Positions 49,549 to 58,556 of a stretch of 64,000 nt of DNA are shown here, piece by piece. Each line of letters begins with the position of its first letter. Position 1 is the stretch's first letter. This DNA comes from CBDCFV01 sp965261795 (lineage in GTDB: Bacteria > Chloroflexota > Dehalococcoidia > Lucifugimonadales > UBA3495): NCBI GenBank assembly GCA_965261795.1, contig OZ253476.1:1116001-1180000 (forward strand), in the 5' to 3' direction. A program made the position numbers and the translations under genes. The notes beneath the pieces were generated by a model that was not told where the DNA came from, made no database searches, and saw only the letters and a list, made by a program, of their open reading frames with translations.

Positions 49549-50192
49549 TCATGGGCTGGCGTCCCGTGGCGCCCCCGCCATCGGGTTCTCCTGATCGAAC
49601 ATCCATTGTGCAGGGTTGTCGATAATGTATTGGCGGATGCGGCCTAAAGATTCTTCATCCCGCACAATATGTTCGTAGTAATTCCGTTGCCATAATCGTC
49701 CGTTGAACGGCGACCAGCTATGGGTTTTTACACCCCGTGTATATTCGTCGTCAAAGACTTATACGCCCCGATCACGTTTCCCAGGATGACGCGACCTCCC
49801 GTAGGGGCAACCCTTGTGGTTGCCCCCGGCGTAGGGATTCCGGCGGCACCGGGGCCTTGGGCACCCGCTAAGGGCATCCCTACAGAATTGTCCTGCGCCT
49901 CTACGATGATGATTCCGTGAATGTGGTTGGGCATAACAACAAAGGCGTCCATTTCGATGCTGGGGAAACGCTGCGGCAGCGATTCCCACACCCGGCAAGC
50001 CATTCGTCCCGCGTCATTCAAGCACGTCTCGTCGCTGACCACGTCTCCGAAACAACATGTCATGCCCTGAGTGACAATGGTGACGAAATAGGTGCCTGCC
50101 CAAGAGTAGTCATACCCCTTCAGGCGGATGGACCGGCGGCGGTGGATGCCCGGGTTATAGTTCATGCTGCTGCCGTACCAGGGCGACCACAA
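49549..50192 (-). pseudogene. REP-associated tyrosine transposase (RAYT), frameshifted
   Basis: The first part (50192 to 49728) is a Y1-transposase domain: 'GYDYSWAGTYFVTIVTQGM', 'ESLPQRFPSIEMDAFVVMPNHIHGIIIVE' (the HUH-type HIHG motif) and 'NVIGAYKSLTTN'. A frameshift near 49735 then moves the continuation 'VKTHSWSPFNGRLWQRNYYEHIVRDEESLGRIRQYIIDNPAQW' (with the catalytic Tyr region) to another frame, ending at 49549. An internal GTAG hairpin (49801-49826) is read as 'ATTRVAPTG'. RAYT enzymes mobilise REP palindromes that carry GTAG at their foot, which is the repeat type seen in this genome. Confidence 0.85.
49801..49829 (+). repeat. GTAG hairpin repeat inside the RAYT gene
   Basis: GTA followed by GGGGCAACC-CTTGT-GGTTGCCCC (9-bp stem, 49804-49826), with the GTAG foot characteristic of REP elements. 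Confidence 0.8.
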
Positions 50193-50206
50193 GGGTCGCC
50201 CCTACG
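50181..50206 (-). repeat. GTAG hairpin repeat beside the RAYT start
   Basis: GGGCGACC-ACAAG-GGTCGCCC (50181-50201) followed by CTAC, i.e. a GTAG-footed hairpin on the - strand. It overlaps the RAYT 5' end and the 3' end of the split gene next to it. Confidence 0.8.
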
Positions 50207-50648
50207 GTTGTCCTTGAGCTTCTATGAAGCCATTACCCATCGGCGTAGTAAGAAACTCTACAGAACCCTTAACGGTGCAAAGGCACCTCTCCAGGATGTG
50301 TGGAAGAGGGCGAAATCTAATCATAGGTAGTTCTATATTCCCAACCGATGCGTCAACTTTTAAGGAGGGCCTAATCTCTGTATCCGCATTGTTGAATAGG
50401 AGCAAGACTTTGCCTGGTTCGATCCTCCCAATGACAAATGATCCTTCAAATGGCTGTCTTGCATTCGAATCATCAAGTTCATGGTGGTTAATTCCAGACT
50501 CCAACGGCCTGATTCCTTTAGAGGCTATCACGGCAAGAATCAAGTGTCTGTGCTTTTCTATGCTACTGAGTTTGTCGAGAACTTTGAGATTCGAAACACC
50601 GAATGGAAGGTTGATCCCCTCAGTAAACGGCTGCAAATAGCGAATCAT
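50202..50648 (-). pseudogene. Second half of a split hypothetical gene
   Basis: Begins 'IRYLQPFTEGINLPFGVSNLKVLDKLSSIEKHRHLIL', the expected continuation of the upstream half: in related proteins a 'QPY..L..L..LDKHR' segment follows the 'RSALDHL' segment in the same chain. Its ATG overlaps the stop of the first half as ATGA, consistent with a one-base frameshift in a formerly single ~290-residue gene. The function of the family is unknown. Confidence 0.55.
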
Positions 50649-51019
50649 CGCTTGGTGTCTTTGGCTGACGCCTTTAGCATTCTGGCCTTTTCTTGTTGCC
50701 AGCGCTGCTGGTCTATTGCGATGGGGAATTCGTTGTGGCGCCCATGAGTTTGCCCATTGGTTAGCACCGACTGCCAGATGAGATGGTCAAGAGCGGAGCG
50801 CATGTTGTACAGGATTTCTCCAGTGATCACCGACCATTCAACAGGTATCGTAGGGGTTGGTCCCCGATATACCCAGACCTGCTCGTCGGCGTCGTCACGC
50901 ACTTCTCTGACGATACCCTGCTGGACATCATTGCAGAGCCTGTGCGCCTCATCCGTTATCTTCTTAATCTGCTCTTCCGCCCGGCGAAGCTTCGCGTGAA
51001 TTCCAACTAAGTTGGTCAT
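50645..51019 (-). pseudogene. First half of a split hypothetical gene
   Basis: ATG 51019 (AGGAG eight bases upstream) gives 'MTNLVGIHAKLRRAEEQIKKITDEAHRL', 'WSVITGEILYNMRSALDHLIWQSVLTNGQTHGRHNEFPIAIDQQRWQQEKARMLKASAK', then a stop. 'GEILYNMRSALDHLIWQ..FPI' is a pattern I know from uncharacterised bacterial proteins about twice this length, so the frame is probably broken here and continues at 50648. Coupled translation of two subunits is a less likely alternative. Confidence 0.6.
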
Positions 51020-51491
51020 GAAACTTGCTCCTGAGCATACGCTATATCCCGGCTTCCCACTGTCCATCCTTGTAGACATCCCCCAGAACCAGCTTCGGTG
51101 ACAGCGAATTACGCTAGGGAGCCAGGATACGGGACGCCAATACGTTCAAACGTATGCACTTATCCAAGCCTAGCACAAATGTTTCAAAGCAATCAACAAG
51201 ATTGTCCGTAGATGCCATTACTCTCAATGACTCGAACTGTGTCTTGTTGATTGGGCCAATTCCCGTAACGTTCTGTTCATGCTGTCGTAGTTGCGGTTGC
51301 AGTGCTCACACTGAGCCGTATGTATTGGGCCTTGAAAATGATTTATGCCTGAGGGCGGCAACCCCTCAGGCGGTGTCGGTGCCCTTGTGGTCGGGTTGGA
51401 CTCTATTTTAGCGTCGTCTAGCCGTGGTCATGTATCCTCTCCATCCGTCACATGGGTATCGAAGAATGTGAGTGCCGTCTCGCCTTCAGGA
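51020..51491. other. Intergenic, nothing recognised
   Basis: No supported gene or structured repeat is seen in this 470-base stretch between the split gene and the IstB remnant. Confidence 0.5.
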
Positions 51492-51740
51492 GCGGCGGAC
51501 CTCTACGAGCTCATCCTCAACCGGCACCGGGTGTCCAACTTCGTCATCACCAGCAACCGGGCCGCGGAAGAGTGGCTCAGCTTCTTCGACGATCCCATCT
51601 TGGGCAACAGCGCCCTGGACCGTATGGCCAACGCCAGCTACCAGATCGTCATCAAGGGATCCAACTACCGGGAAAGGCTGTCTCCGCACCGGAAGTTGAT
51701 GGGCGACAAGAAGGTGATTGACCAGCCCACCGTAACCTGA
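51492..51740 (+). pseudogene. IstB-type (IS21 helper ATPase) C-terminal remnant
   Basis: The frame reads 'ADLYELILNRHRVSNFVITSNRAAEEWLSFFDDPILGNSALDRMANASYQIVIKGSNYRERLSPHRK'. This matches the C-terminal third of IstB ('LYELI..R......ILTSNR...EW...F.D.......LDRL....H.I.I.G.SYR'). The Walker A and B parts are absent, and no IS21 transposase gene is nearby. It is a dead fragment of an IS21-family element. Confidence 0.75.
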
Positions 51741-52118
51741 TACAAACCCTATCCAGTCACGCTCAGGGTGGACTAATGACTGTGGCGATGACTGGCCTAA
51801 AGACTCTGGCGTTTCATAGCCCAGGTCGTTCATAGGTGGGTGCCGTACAAGCTGTCGATACCCGGCTCATGTGGCGTTTGTGCACTTTTGCACACACCAT
51901 ATAGAAACTCGATCAATCTCCAAGCGTGGAGCCAGGATAGATGAAACGCTCCGTCGGTTACAGTTTGGCTTGGGCTTCGATGAATTATCGAGTCAGATTA
52001 CGAGTCCCAAAAATTCCAACTTGGGTCTGTAATAAAGAGTTGAGGAGGGGGCTTGAGTTCGAGTCCAGTTAGGTAGGCAGGAGGGACGGGCCGGGGACTT
52101 GGAGACGAGTTGGTCGAG
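51741..52118. other. Intergenic, nothing recognised
   Basis: No gene, RNA or clear repeat is seen between the IstB remnant and the VOC gene. Confidence 0.5.
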
Positions 52119-52568
52119 TCAGCTGCCCGTGCATGTCATCATCGCTGTGAAACGCCGCTGCATCTCCTCCGGCGTAACCTCCTCGAGAAAATGGCCGACA
52201 TTCCAGCGATGGCCGGAAGGGTCACGCAACCAGCCCGACCGCTCGCCGTAGAACTGGTCCTCCGGTTCGTTCTCGATCTCGGCGCCAGCCTCGGCCGCGC
52301 GACGAATCACCGCGTCGGCATCGTCGACTTGCAGGTGCATCGTGACCGAGGTGCCGCCCAACGTCAGCGGTCCCAGTATGCCGTATTCAGGGAACTCTTC
52401 AGCCAGCATGAGCGTCGTACCGCCGAAATCGAGTACGGCGTGCCCAATGCGCCCGTTGGGGTCCGTCAGTCGAAACTTCTCAGTCGCCCCGAAAACCGAC
52501 GTATAAAACTCGATCGCCCTGGCGGCGTCATTGATCTGCAGATATGGGAACAGGTGATGGGTCTTCAT
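52119..52568 (-). CDS. VOC-family (PhnB/glyoxalase-like) protein
   Basis: 149 residues from ATG 52568. 'LFPYLQINDAARAIEFYTSVFGATEKFRLTDPNGRIGHAVLDFGGTTLMLAEEFPEYG' and 'SVTMHLQVDDADAVIRRAAEAGAEIENEPEDQFYGERSGWLRDPSGHRWNVGHFLEEVTPEEMQRR' match the PhnB-like VOC group. Members are often uncharacterised; some are resistance or isomerase enzymes. The earlier start at 52634 adds an atypical Cys-rich extension and is rejected. The gene stands alone. Confidence 0.8.
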   Translation of the reverse strand: MKTHHLFPYLQINDAARAIEFYTSVFGATEKFRLTDPNGRIGHAVLDFGGTTLMLAEEFPEYGILGPLTLGGTSVTMHLQVDDADAVIRRAAEAGAEIENEPEDQFYGERSGWLRDPSGHRWNVGHFLEEVTPEEMQRRFTAMMTCTGS

Positions 52569-53410
52569 TGCGGCAGCGCACTTCTTTCTATTGAAATTTA
52601 TCTTGCGGACGCCGTTGCAACATCCGATGACCACATTCTTGGTGGGTGGCGGGTCAGTCTAGCAACGGTAGAGGGGTGCGTCAATCGGAGTGTCGGTGAG
52701 AGCAGGGCCTTTTCAAAGTCGTGGCCAAGTGGAAAGTAGATGAAGTGAGGTGAGTAATGGGAGAGGAATAGTTATTGGTGGACGAGGTGAACGTTCTTGA
52801 TTTTGTCCTCTCAGGTGGCCCAATCCTGACCACCAAAACAAACTGCAAATTGTCTCCTCACGCCTGCCTGATACCCCTCTTCAACCGGCCCAGCAGGTTC
52901 CGTCCTTCATCCAGGAACTATGGGGGACCGATCTCTACCAGGTCCAAGCCGTGTCGGAACAGGGCATGTGCAAAGTCGCAGGAGCCAATCCAACATTTCA
53001 TCCCGCCCCGCGGAAATGAAAATAAGCCATTTTCATTTTCATATACGGCCTGAAGAAGGCGGGAAGGAGCGCGGGCGGGACGCCCGCGCCAAGTGGGAGC
53101 GACTTGGCACAGACCCTTCCCTCACTGACACTTCCCACTTGCCAGCTCGTAAAACACCTCTCTACTATATTACTTGTCCTGCTCAACGTCCCATTGGACG
53201 TGGACAAATCCAATAAAGCCACTGAGGCAACTTGATGATTGATGACGAAAAAGACCTCTAGGAACAAGCTGTCCGGACCCGACCGGGATCTCGAAGCCCC
53301 TTCCAACTCCCTTGCCCTCTTCCAATGTCCGCAAATGTCCGCAAATGTCCGCGATTCTGAAATTTCCGGCCTCTCCATCCGGCAAATAACCATCCGGGGA
53401 GTTGAGCATC
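52569..53410. other. Gene-poor region with degenerate repeats
   Basis: No firm gene. A short open frame (about 52807-53019) lacks a start. The hairpin GCGCGGGCG-GGA-CGCCCGCGC (about 53071-53091) sits in a ~150-base segment related to 53883-54050. AATGTCCGCA is repeated three times near 53324-53353. Confidence 0.5.
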
Positions 53411-53740
53411 ATGCGAAGTGAAATAAAGGCCATCCGCGCTCGCGTCCGCGCCCTTCAACGGAAATTGGCCCGCGAACTGGCCGCCTACCGGCTGGACCTC
53501 CTGAGTCAGGACCTTTGCCATCGTTGGTTCGTTGCCCAGTCCGACCACAAGCCTTTGCCCGACATCCAGTCCTTCATCCACCGGGTGATAGACGCCGGCT
53601 ACCGGCTCCTCCCGTTGGGCGCGGCCAACAACTATCTGCTGAATTGCCAGCGTAAAAACACCGCACCCGACCCCGACGCGCTGCTCAACGCCATCCTCCC
53701 CTCGCCCAGGAAATATCCCGCCCGTAGGTCTTTTGGTTAA
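53411..53740 (+). CDS. Small hypothetical protein
   Basis: ATG 53411 (GGGGAG upstream; TTG 53402 also possible) gives about 109 residues. The N-terminal helix is basic ('RSEIKAIRARVRALQRKLARELAAYRLDLL'), followed by 'DIQSFIHRVIDAGYRLLPLGAANNYLLNCQRKNTAPDPDALLNAILP'. I recognise no family. The codon pattern looks real and an SD-like site is present, but it is surrounded by repeat debris. Confidence 0.4.
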   Translation: MRSEIKAIRARVRALQRKLARELAAYRLDLLSQDLCHRWFVAQSDHKPLPDIQSFIHRVIDAGYRLLPLGAANNYLLNCQRKNTAPDPDALLNAILPSPRKYPARRSFG

Positions 53741-54192
53741 CTGAAAGACTTGGCCTGCCCCAAGTAACTATCTCAAAGCTCGGCGCACTACCCGACTCGT
53801 CATTACCACGAAGAGCCTGCCCTCGCGGATGCGGGGGAACGTCACCCCTTCCCATAGCGAAACCCAGCGCCAGACTCGCAATTGCTATGAAAATAGGAGG
53901 TTTTCAAATTCGCATATAGCTATGGCTCGAAGAAGACTGGAAGGAACGCGGTTGTCCCGCCCGCACCCAGGTGGGGCGAATTTGCACATACCTGCGTGAC
54001 GGAAACGCTGGACTTGACGCCACCATTGATGGCACTGAACATCCGTGAGTGAGAGCTGGAGGTCATTGACGACACCTTGGGCATTATGCTGAAGTACCAC
54101 GACAACATTCATGCGGTGCGCGGCGAACCGGTGAGCGCACTGCTGAAACGCTCGCGCAACCGCGGGCCCCGCGGTGGAAGGAGACGCAACTG
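53741..54192. other. Repeat debris before the DAO gene
   Basis: It holds a partial MITE-like copy (ACTATCTCAA at 53767 to CGTCATT) and a degenerate copy (53883-54050) of the 53003-53170 segment. No gene is supported. Confidence 0.5.
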
Positions 54193-55395
54193 ATGGTCAT
54201 TCCCGAGAAACCTCTAAACGTAGCCGTCATTGGCGCCGGCATCCTGGGCGCCGCCATCGCTTGGCGTCTGGCACAGCGCGGCGTCCACGTCGCGCTCATC
54301 GACAAGGGCGAGCCTGGGCACGGCGCGTCGAGCCACAGCTTTGCTTGGATCAATGCCGGGGCGAAAGAACCCATCGGCTATCACGACCTGAACCGCCGCT
54401 CCCTGGAGATGTGGCCCCGTTTCGCCGTCGGCATCGGCGATCACGGAGACCCGGACAGCGTCGGCCTCCGTTGGGGCGGCAAGGTTTCCTGGGTATCCGA
54501 CCCGGTGGCAGCCGAAGGATTGGTGGCCCGGGTGCGGCAACTCCAGTCCTGGGGCTACCCCACCCGTCTGATCGACGCCGGCGAACTGAAGCGGCTGGAA
54601 CCGGCGCTGGCTGTTGGCCCGGTGGCCGCCGCCGAGCACAGTCCCAACGAAGGCCAGGTGGAGCCGCAAATGGTGATCGATGCCTGCCTGCGTCGCCTTC
54701 GGGAAATGGGTTGTGAGATTTATGCCGACACGGAAGTTTATGGATTCGAGCAGCATGGTGATGGCCGGGTCCACGGCTTGGTAACCGCTTCGGGCTCCAA
54801 GGATGTGGATGCAGTGGTCATCGCCGCGGGCACCGCAACCACCCGCTTGGCGGCCCTCGCCGGAGTCAACGTGCCCCAAGCGGAAAGTCCCGGTGTGGTG
54901 ATTCGGACGGACCCGCTGCCGCCCTTGCTAAACAACGTGCCGGTGGTGTACGCGCCGCCCTTGGGCGATGGTCGCCGGGAGATTCATTTGCGACAGTGCG
55001 CCGACGGCCGCCTGATGATCGGGGAAGGAGACCAGGAGAGTCTGGCCGAAGACGACACCCAGGCCCACGCCGACGACCTGCTGGCCCGGGCCTGCCGCTA
55101 TCTGCCGGGACTAGCCGGTGCGCAGGCCGTTCCGGTGCCGGTCGGCTGGCGTCCCATGCCCTTGGACGGCTATCCGGTGATGGGGTTTGCGTCCGAGGCG
55201 CCCAACCTGTACGTGGCCCTCACCCACAGCGGCGTTACCCTGGTTCCGGCTTTGAGCCAGTTGGCCGCCCTAGAAATCTGCGACGGGACGACGGCAGACG
55301 CAGTGCTGGGTCCCTATCGCCCGCAACGGTTCGCCGGTCTGACGCCCGAGGAAGTGGCGGCGGCCACTCACCCCCGCGCCGCCAAAATGCACTGA
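54193..55395 (+). CDS. FAD-dependent oxidoreductase, DAO (D-amino-acid oxidase/glycine oxidase) family
   Basis: The 400-residue enzyme has the FAD-binding 'VAVIGAGILGAAIAWRLAQRGVHVALIDKG' motif and 'HGASSHSFAWINAG'. The middle substrate domain includes 'GLRWGGKVSWV' and 'LVTASGSKDVDAVVIAAGTATTRLA'; the C-terminal part has 'VGWRPMPLDGYPVMGFASEAPNLYVALTHSGVTLVPALSQLAALEI', where the flavin-contacting HSG lies. It probably oxidises an amino or secondary-amine acid (sarcosine, glycine or similar). It has a good AAGGAGA site upstream. No partner genes are adjacent. Confidence 0.9.
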   Translation: MVIPEKPLNVAVIGAGILGAAIAWRLAQRGVHVALIDKGEPGHGASSHSFAWINAGAKEPIGYHDLNRRSLEMWPRFAVGIGDHGDPDSVGLRWGGKVSWVSDPVAAEGLVARVRQLQSWGYPTRLIDAGELKRLEPALAVGPVAAAEHSPNEGQVEPQMVIDACLRRLREMGCEIYADTEVYGFEQHGDGRVHGLVTASGSKDVDAVVIAAGTATTRLAALAGVNVPQAESPGVVIRTDPLPPLLNNVPVVYAPPLGDGRREIHLRQCADGRLMIGEGDQESLAEDDTQAHADDLLARACRYLPGLAGAQAVPVPVGWRPMPLDGYPVMGFASEAPNLYVALTHSGVTLVPALSQLAALEICDGTTADAVLGPYRPQRFAGLTPEEVAAATHPRAAKMH

Positions 55396-55527
55396 CCCGT
55401 AAAGCAGCCCGCTCTCACCATATTGCGTCATCCGGGAGCCAACGGGTCAGCGGTGGAAACAGTGACTCGCGGCAAATGCAGGCTGACTCGTTAGCAGACG
55501 CACGCACTAGGGGGTGAAACGTTATCC

Positions 55528-55653
55528 TGCCCGCCGGTGGGCGTGGAACGCACTCTGGCCTGGGTATCGAAGCTTCGTGCGATCCTGGTGCGCTATGACA
55601 AGAAGGCATCCAACTACATCAGCCTGATCCGATTGCCGTGCGCCTTGCCTTGA
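55528..55653 (+). pseudogene. IS5-family transposase C-terminal remnant
   Basis: The frame 'CPPVGVERTLAWVSKLRAILVRYDKKASNYISLIRLPCALP' then stop matches the conserved end of IS5-type transposases (VERTFAWL..YRRL..RYEK...NYLA...LAC). The catalytic DDE part is missing. Confidence 0.75.
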
Positions 55654-55668
55654 TACCGCCATTGACAG

Positions 55669-55890
55669 TATGAATACCACAGCCCCACCTGTGGCCACGA
55701 CTTCGACAAGCTGCAACCCATGAGTTCCACCGGCGCCGACTGCCCCCGCTGCGAGCAGCCCCCAAGCGGGCCATCTCCGTCTTTGCCGCCGTTTCCAAGG
55801 GCGACTCGGCCCCTCCGAATTTGCTCCCCTGCCCCCGGTGGGCGGCGGTGGAGGGTGCGGCTGCGGCCACCAGGCTAACCCCCAGAGGGG
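55669..55890 (+). pseudogene. FmdB-type zinc-ribbon gene, degenerate
   Basis: 'YEYHSPTCGHDFDKLQPMSSTGADCPRCEQPPKRAISVFAAVSKG' is an FmdB-like zinc ribbon (normally MPxYEY.C..CG). The start is lost (a stop lies just before YEY), one Cys is changed (SPTC for CPDC), and a frameshift near 55830 separates the usual Gly-Cys tail 'GGGGGCGCGH'. It is clearly decayed and abuts the IS5 remnant. Confidence 0.7.
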
Positions 55891-56032
55891 TGACCATCCG
55901 TTCCACCCTAACGGACGTGTCGAACCACGAACCACACTCCGGCGGTTAATCACCGCTGGAGGACAAACACGCTCGCTATCTCCACTCCGCCGTCGAATAG
56001 AATGGTAACAGCGCCACCGCGACCCGTCCCGG

Positions 56033-56911
56033 TTAGTCCGCCCTCGCCACACGCCTCAGGAAGGCGCTCAACAGGTCCACGCTCGCGACCAGCAGCAGGT
56101 ACCAGATGATGAGCAGCGTCACGTCGGTGTAGTGGAACCAGCTCAGGCGCAGCGTGAACTCCCGCCCCAGCCCGCCGGCGCTGACAAACCCCACCACCAC
56201 CGTCGTCCTGATTATCACCTCCCAGCGGTACAGCAGGTAGGTGATGAACTGGGGTATGGCCTGGGGCAGGATGGCGTACAACAGCACCTGCATGTTTCCT
56301 GCGCCGCTGGCCCGCAGCGCCCGCGCCGGAGCCGGGTCCAGGTTCTCCACCACCTCGGCTGTCAGCCGCCCAACTATCCCATAGTTGTGCAGTCCCAGCG
56401 CGACCGCTCCCGGCAGGATGCCCGGCGACAGGAAGAACACGATGATCATCGCCAGCACCAGCTCCGGCACGCCCCGGGAGAAGGTGTAGGACCCACGGGT
56501 CAGGTGGTAGGCTGCCCGTCCGATGTTTGACGGCCTGCCTCCCAGCGTTCCGTCGCTCACGTTCCGCGCGGCCATCAGGAGCGTCGCGAATGCCCCCACT
56601 CCGGCAATCACGATGGCCAACAGGCTCATCGCCAGGGTTTCCGCCGCCAGCTTTCCCGTCTCCAGCCAGCGGCTTCCTTGGGCAAAGGCAGGGATGCCAT
56701 CCGAGTTCAGGCCCAGCAGCGACTCCAGGAACCGCACCGCGTTCGCCCACGTCCCCGACGCGAACAAGCCGGAGAAACCCTGGGCGTCCCCGAATATGAT
56801 GAACCCCCAGGATGCAACCGCCAGCAGGACGAACCCATAAAGAGAAGCCCGGGGGAAGGTCATCCTGCGCCGCGCCCGATCCACTGCCCGCACCGCCGGT
56901 TCCCGCGTCAC
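56033..56911 (-). CDS. phnE: Phosphonate/phosphite-type ABC transporter permease (second PhnE)
   Basis: Starting at GTG 56911, which overlaps the previous stop as GTGA, gives 292 residues with about six helices and the PhnE-type coupling segment 'AEVVENLDPAPARALRASGAGNMQVLLYAILPQAIPQFITYLLYRWEVIIRTTVVVGFVSAGGLG' (the EAA-like loop). It forms the membrane channel with the first permease. The sequence 'LAAETLAMSLLAIVIAGVGAFATLLMAARN' is the usual first permease helix pair. It is the last gene of the transporter operon. Confidence 0.9.
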   Translation of the reverse strand: MTREPAVRAVDRARRRMTFPRASLYGFVLLAVASWGFIIFGDAQGFSGLFASGTWANAVRFLESLLGLNSDGIPAFAQGSRWLETGKLAAETLAMSLLAIVIAGVGAFATLLMAARNVSDGTLGGRPSNIGRAAYHLTRGSYTFSRGVPELVLAMIIVFFLSPGILPGAVALGLHNYGIVGRLTAEVVENLDPAPARALRASGAGNMQVLLYAILPQAIPQFITYLLYRWEVIIRTTVVVGFVSAGGLGREFTLRLSWFHYTDVTLLIIWYLLLVASVDLLSAFLRRVARAD

Positions 56912-57684
56912 GACACCATGCTCCGCCGGACCAGGGTGCTCCATGCGTCCACCACCACGATGATCCCCACCAGGAACAGCAGCAGCGTCCACACCTGGCT
57001 GAACAGCAGGTCGTGCATGGAGAGCTGGATCTGGTACCCCAACCCCTGGATCCCGACAAAGCTCAGAATGGCGGCGGAGCGGATGCCGCACTCGAAGCGG
57101 TAGAAGGTGTAGCTCAGCATATCGGGCAAGGCCATCTGGAAGTGTCCGTAGAGCAGCGTTCCCAATGGTGGCGCCCCCGACGCCCGCAGCGCCCGCAACG
57201 GCGGTTGGGGAACGTCCTGCAGCAACTCGGCATAAATCCGACCCAGGATGCCGCCATAGGGAAGGGCCAGCGCCAGGATTCCCGCCATGGGGGACAGCCC
57301 CATCGCGGCCACCAGCAGCACGGCCCACACCAACTCATGCACCGACCGCAGTCCCGCCAGGACGATCCGGGAGGATACCATTAAAGGACGCTGCCAGCGC
57401 GATGACTCCCGGGTGACCGTCCCGGAAGCGATCACTCCGAGGGGCAGCCCGATAGCCACCGCCAAGGTGATTCCCGCCACCGCGTAGGCGAGGGTGTACC
57501 AGCTGGCCTTGACCGCGATGGCCAGGAATTCAAGCGTAAGGTCGGGGGGAAACAGCGCGAGAAGGAACCTCAGCGCGGATTGGCCGCCGCCGGTGTGAAC
57601 AATATCCGAGCCCCAGTCGATGTTGGTCAGGCTCCAGACCAGCGCTGCCAACAGAGCCAGGGTCAGCAACCGCCGGCTTTCCAA
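56908..57684 (-). CDS. phnE: Phosphonate/phosphite-type ABC transporter permease (first PhnE)
   Basis: About 258 residues with the helix set 'AVKASWYTLAYAVAGITLAVAIGLPLGVIA' and the EAA-like loop 'AELLQDVPQPPLRALRASGAPPLGTLLYGHFQMALPDMLSYTFYRFECGIRSAAILSFVGIQGLG'. The start is uncertain: TTG 57684 gives a normal N-terminus, while CTG 57705 would overlap the ATPase stop (CTGA). The long upstream frame inside phnC is not coding. Paired permease genes are common in phn and ptx/htx-type importers. Confidence 0.87.
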   Translation of the reverse strand: MESRRLLTLALLAALVWSLTNIDWGSDIVHTGGGQSALRFLLALFPPDLTLEFLAIAVKASWYTLAYAVAGITLAVAIGLPLGVIASGTVTRESSRWQRPLMVSSRIVLAGLRSVHELVWAVLLVAAMGLSPMAGILALALPYGGILGRIYAELLQDVPQPPLRALRASGAPPLGTLLYGHFQMALPDMLSYTFYRFECGIRSAAILSFVGIQGLGYQIQLSMHDLLFSQVWTLLLFLVGIIVVVDAWSTLVRRSMVS

Positions 57685-57701
57685 CAGCGACGGGAGAGAC
57701 T

Positions 57702-58556
57702 TCAGCGGAAGGCCCCCGGAGGAGGCATTCTGGTCCCGAGAGCCGGACCGGCGGCCGCCTGAGCCGGCTGCGCCTCCCGTTCCTGCTGGTACCCGAAGGG
57801 GGCTTCCAGGTGGTATAGGTCGTCCAGCGTGGGCCCGGTGACCGCTTCCGCGGGCAGGTCGAAGGCCATCTGCCCCTCCCTCAGGCCGATAACCCGGGTG
57901 CAGAACCGCCGGATTAACTCGGGAGAGTGCAGGCTGATGATCAACGCCCGTCCCGTGCCGTCGGTCAAATCCGTCAGCAGCCTCAGCATATCCCCGGCCC
58001 GCGCCGGGTCCAAGGACGCAACGGGCTCGTCGGCCAAGACAACACGAGGGGACTGGACCATCAACCGGGCGATGGCTGCCCGCTGCTGCTCCCCGCCGGA
58101 GAGGTGCGATGTCCGCTCCCAAATCTTGTCCGCAATGCCCATGCGCTCCAGCGCGGCCTCGGCCATCTGCCGGTCCTGGGGCCACACCAGCGACGCTGCA
58201 GAGCGCAGCAGGCCCCACTGCCCCAACCGTCCCGCCAGAACGTTGTGTATAACTGGAAGGTGGGGCACCAGGTCGTACTGCTGGTGGACCATCCCCACCA
58301 GACGCGACAGCTCCCGGCCAGGTTTCACCCGTGCCAACGTCTTCCCGTCAATGGCCAGGCTGCCGGTGTCCGGTTGCAGGATTCCCGCGAGCAGGTACAG
58401 CAGCGTCGTCTTGCCGCTGCCGCTGGGACCGGCCACCGCCACCCGCTCTCCCTGCATCACGGAAAGGTTCAGTGAGGCCAGGGCGGGGATTTGGGAGTAG
58501 CACTTGCTGATGCCTGAGGCCTTTACCAGTGGTTGTTCCGCACCGGCTGTCGTCAT
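57702..58556 (-). CDS. phnC: Phosphonate/phosphite-type ABC transporter ATP-binding protein
   Basis: A 284-residue ABC ATPase with Walker A 'GPSGSGKTT', Q-loop 'VGMVHQQYDLVPHLPVIHNVLAGRLGQWG' (a typical PhnC pattern), signature 'LSGGEQQRAAIARLM', Walker B 'VVLADEPVASLDP' and the H-loop 'ALIISLHSPEL'. It drives import with the two permeases. The ATG overlaps the phnD stop (ATGA). The C-terminal ~40 residues are Ala/Pro-rich and atypical. Confidence 0.92.
   Translation of the reverse strand: MTTAGAEQPLVKASGISKCYSQIPALASLNLSVMQGERVAVAGPSGSGKTTLLYLLAGILQPDTGSLAIDGKTLARVKPGRELSRLVGMVHQQYDLVPHLPVIHNVLAGRLGQWGLLRSAASLVWPQDRQMAEAALERMGIADKIWERTSHLSGGEQQRAAIARLMVQSPRVVLADEPVASLDPARAGDMLRLLTDLTDGTGRALIISLHSPELIRRFCTRVIGLREGQMAFDLPAEAVTGPTLDDLYHLEAPFGYQQEREAQPAQAAAGPALGTRMPPPGAFR

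Noticed and set aside
49307..49606. 99-residue - strand frame upstream of mce
   Set aside because: Arg/Gly/Thr-rich composition with no start site or motif; it overlaps the end of the RAYT remnant.
55522..56052. - strand frame of 176 residues
   Set aside because: It lies opposite the IS5 and FmdB remnants and has no ribosome site or family match.
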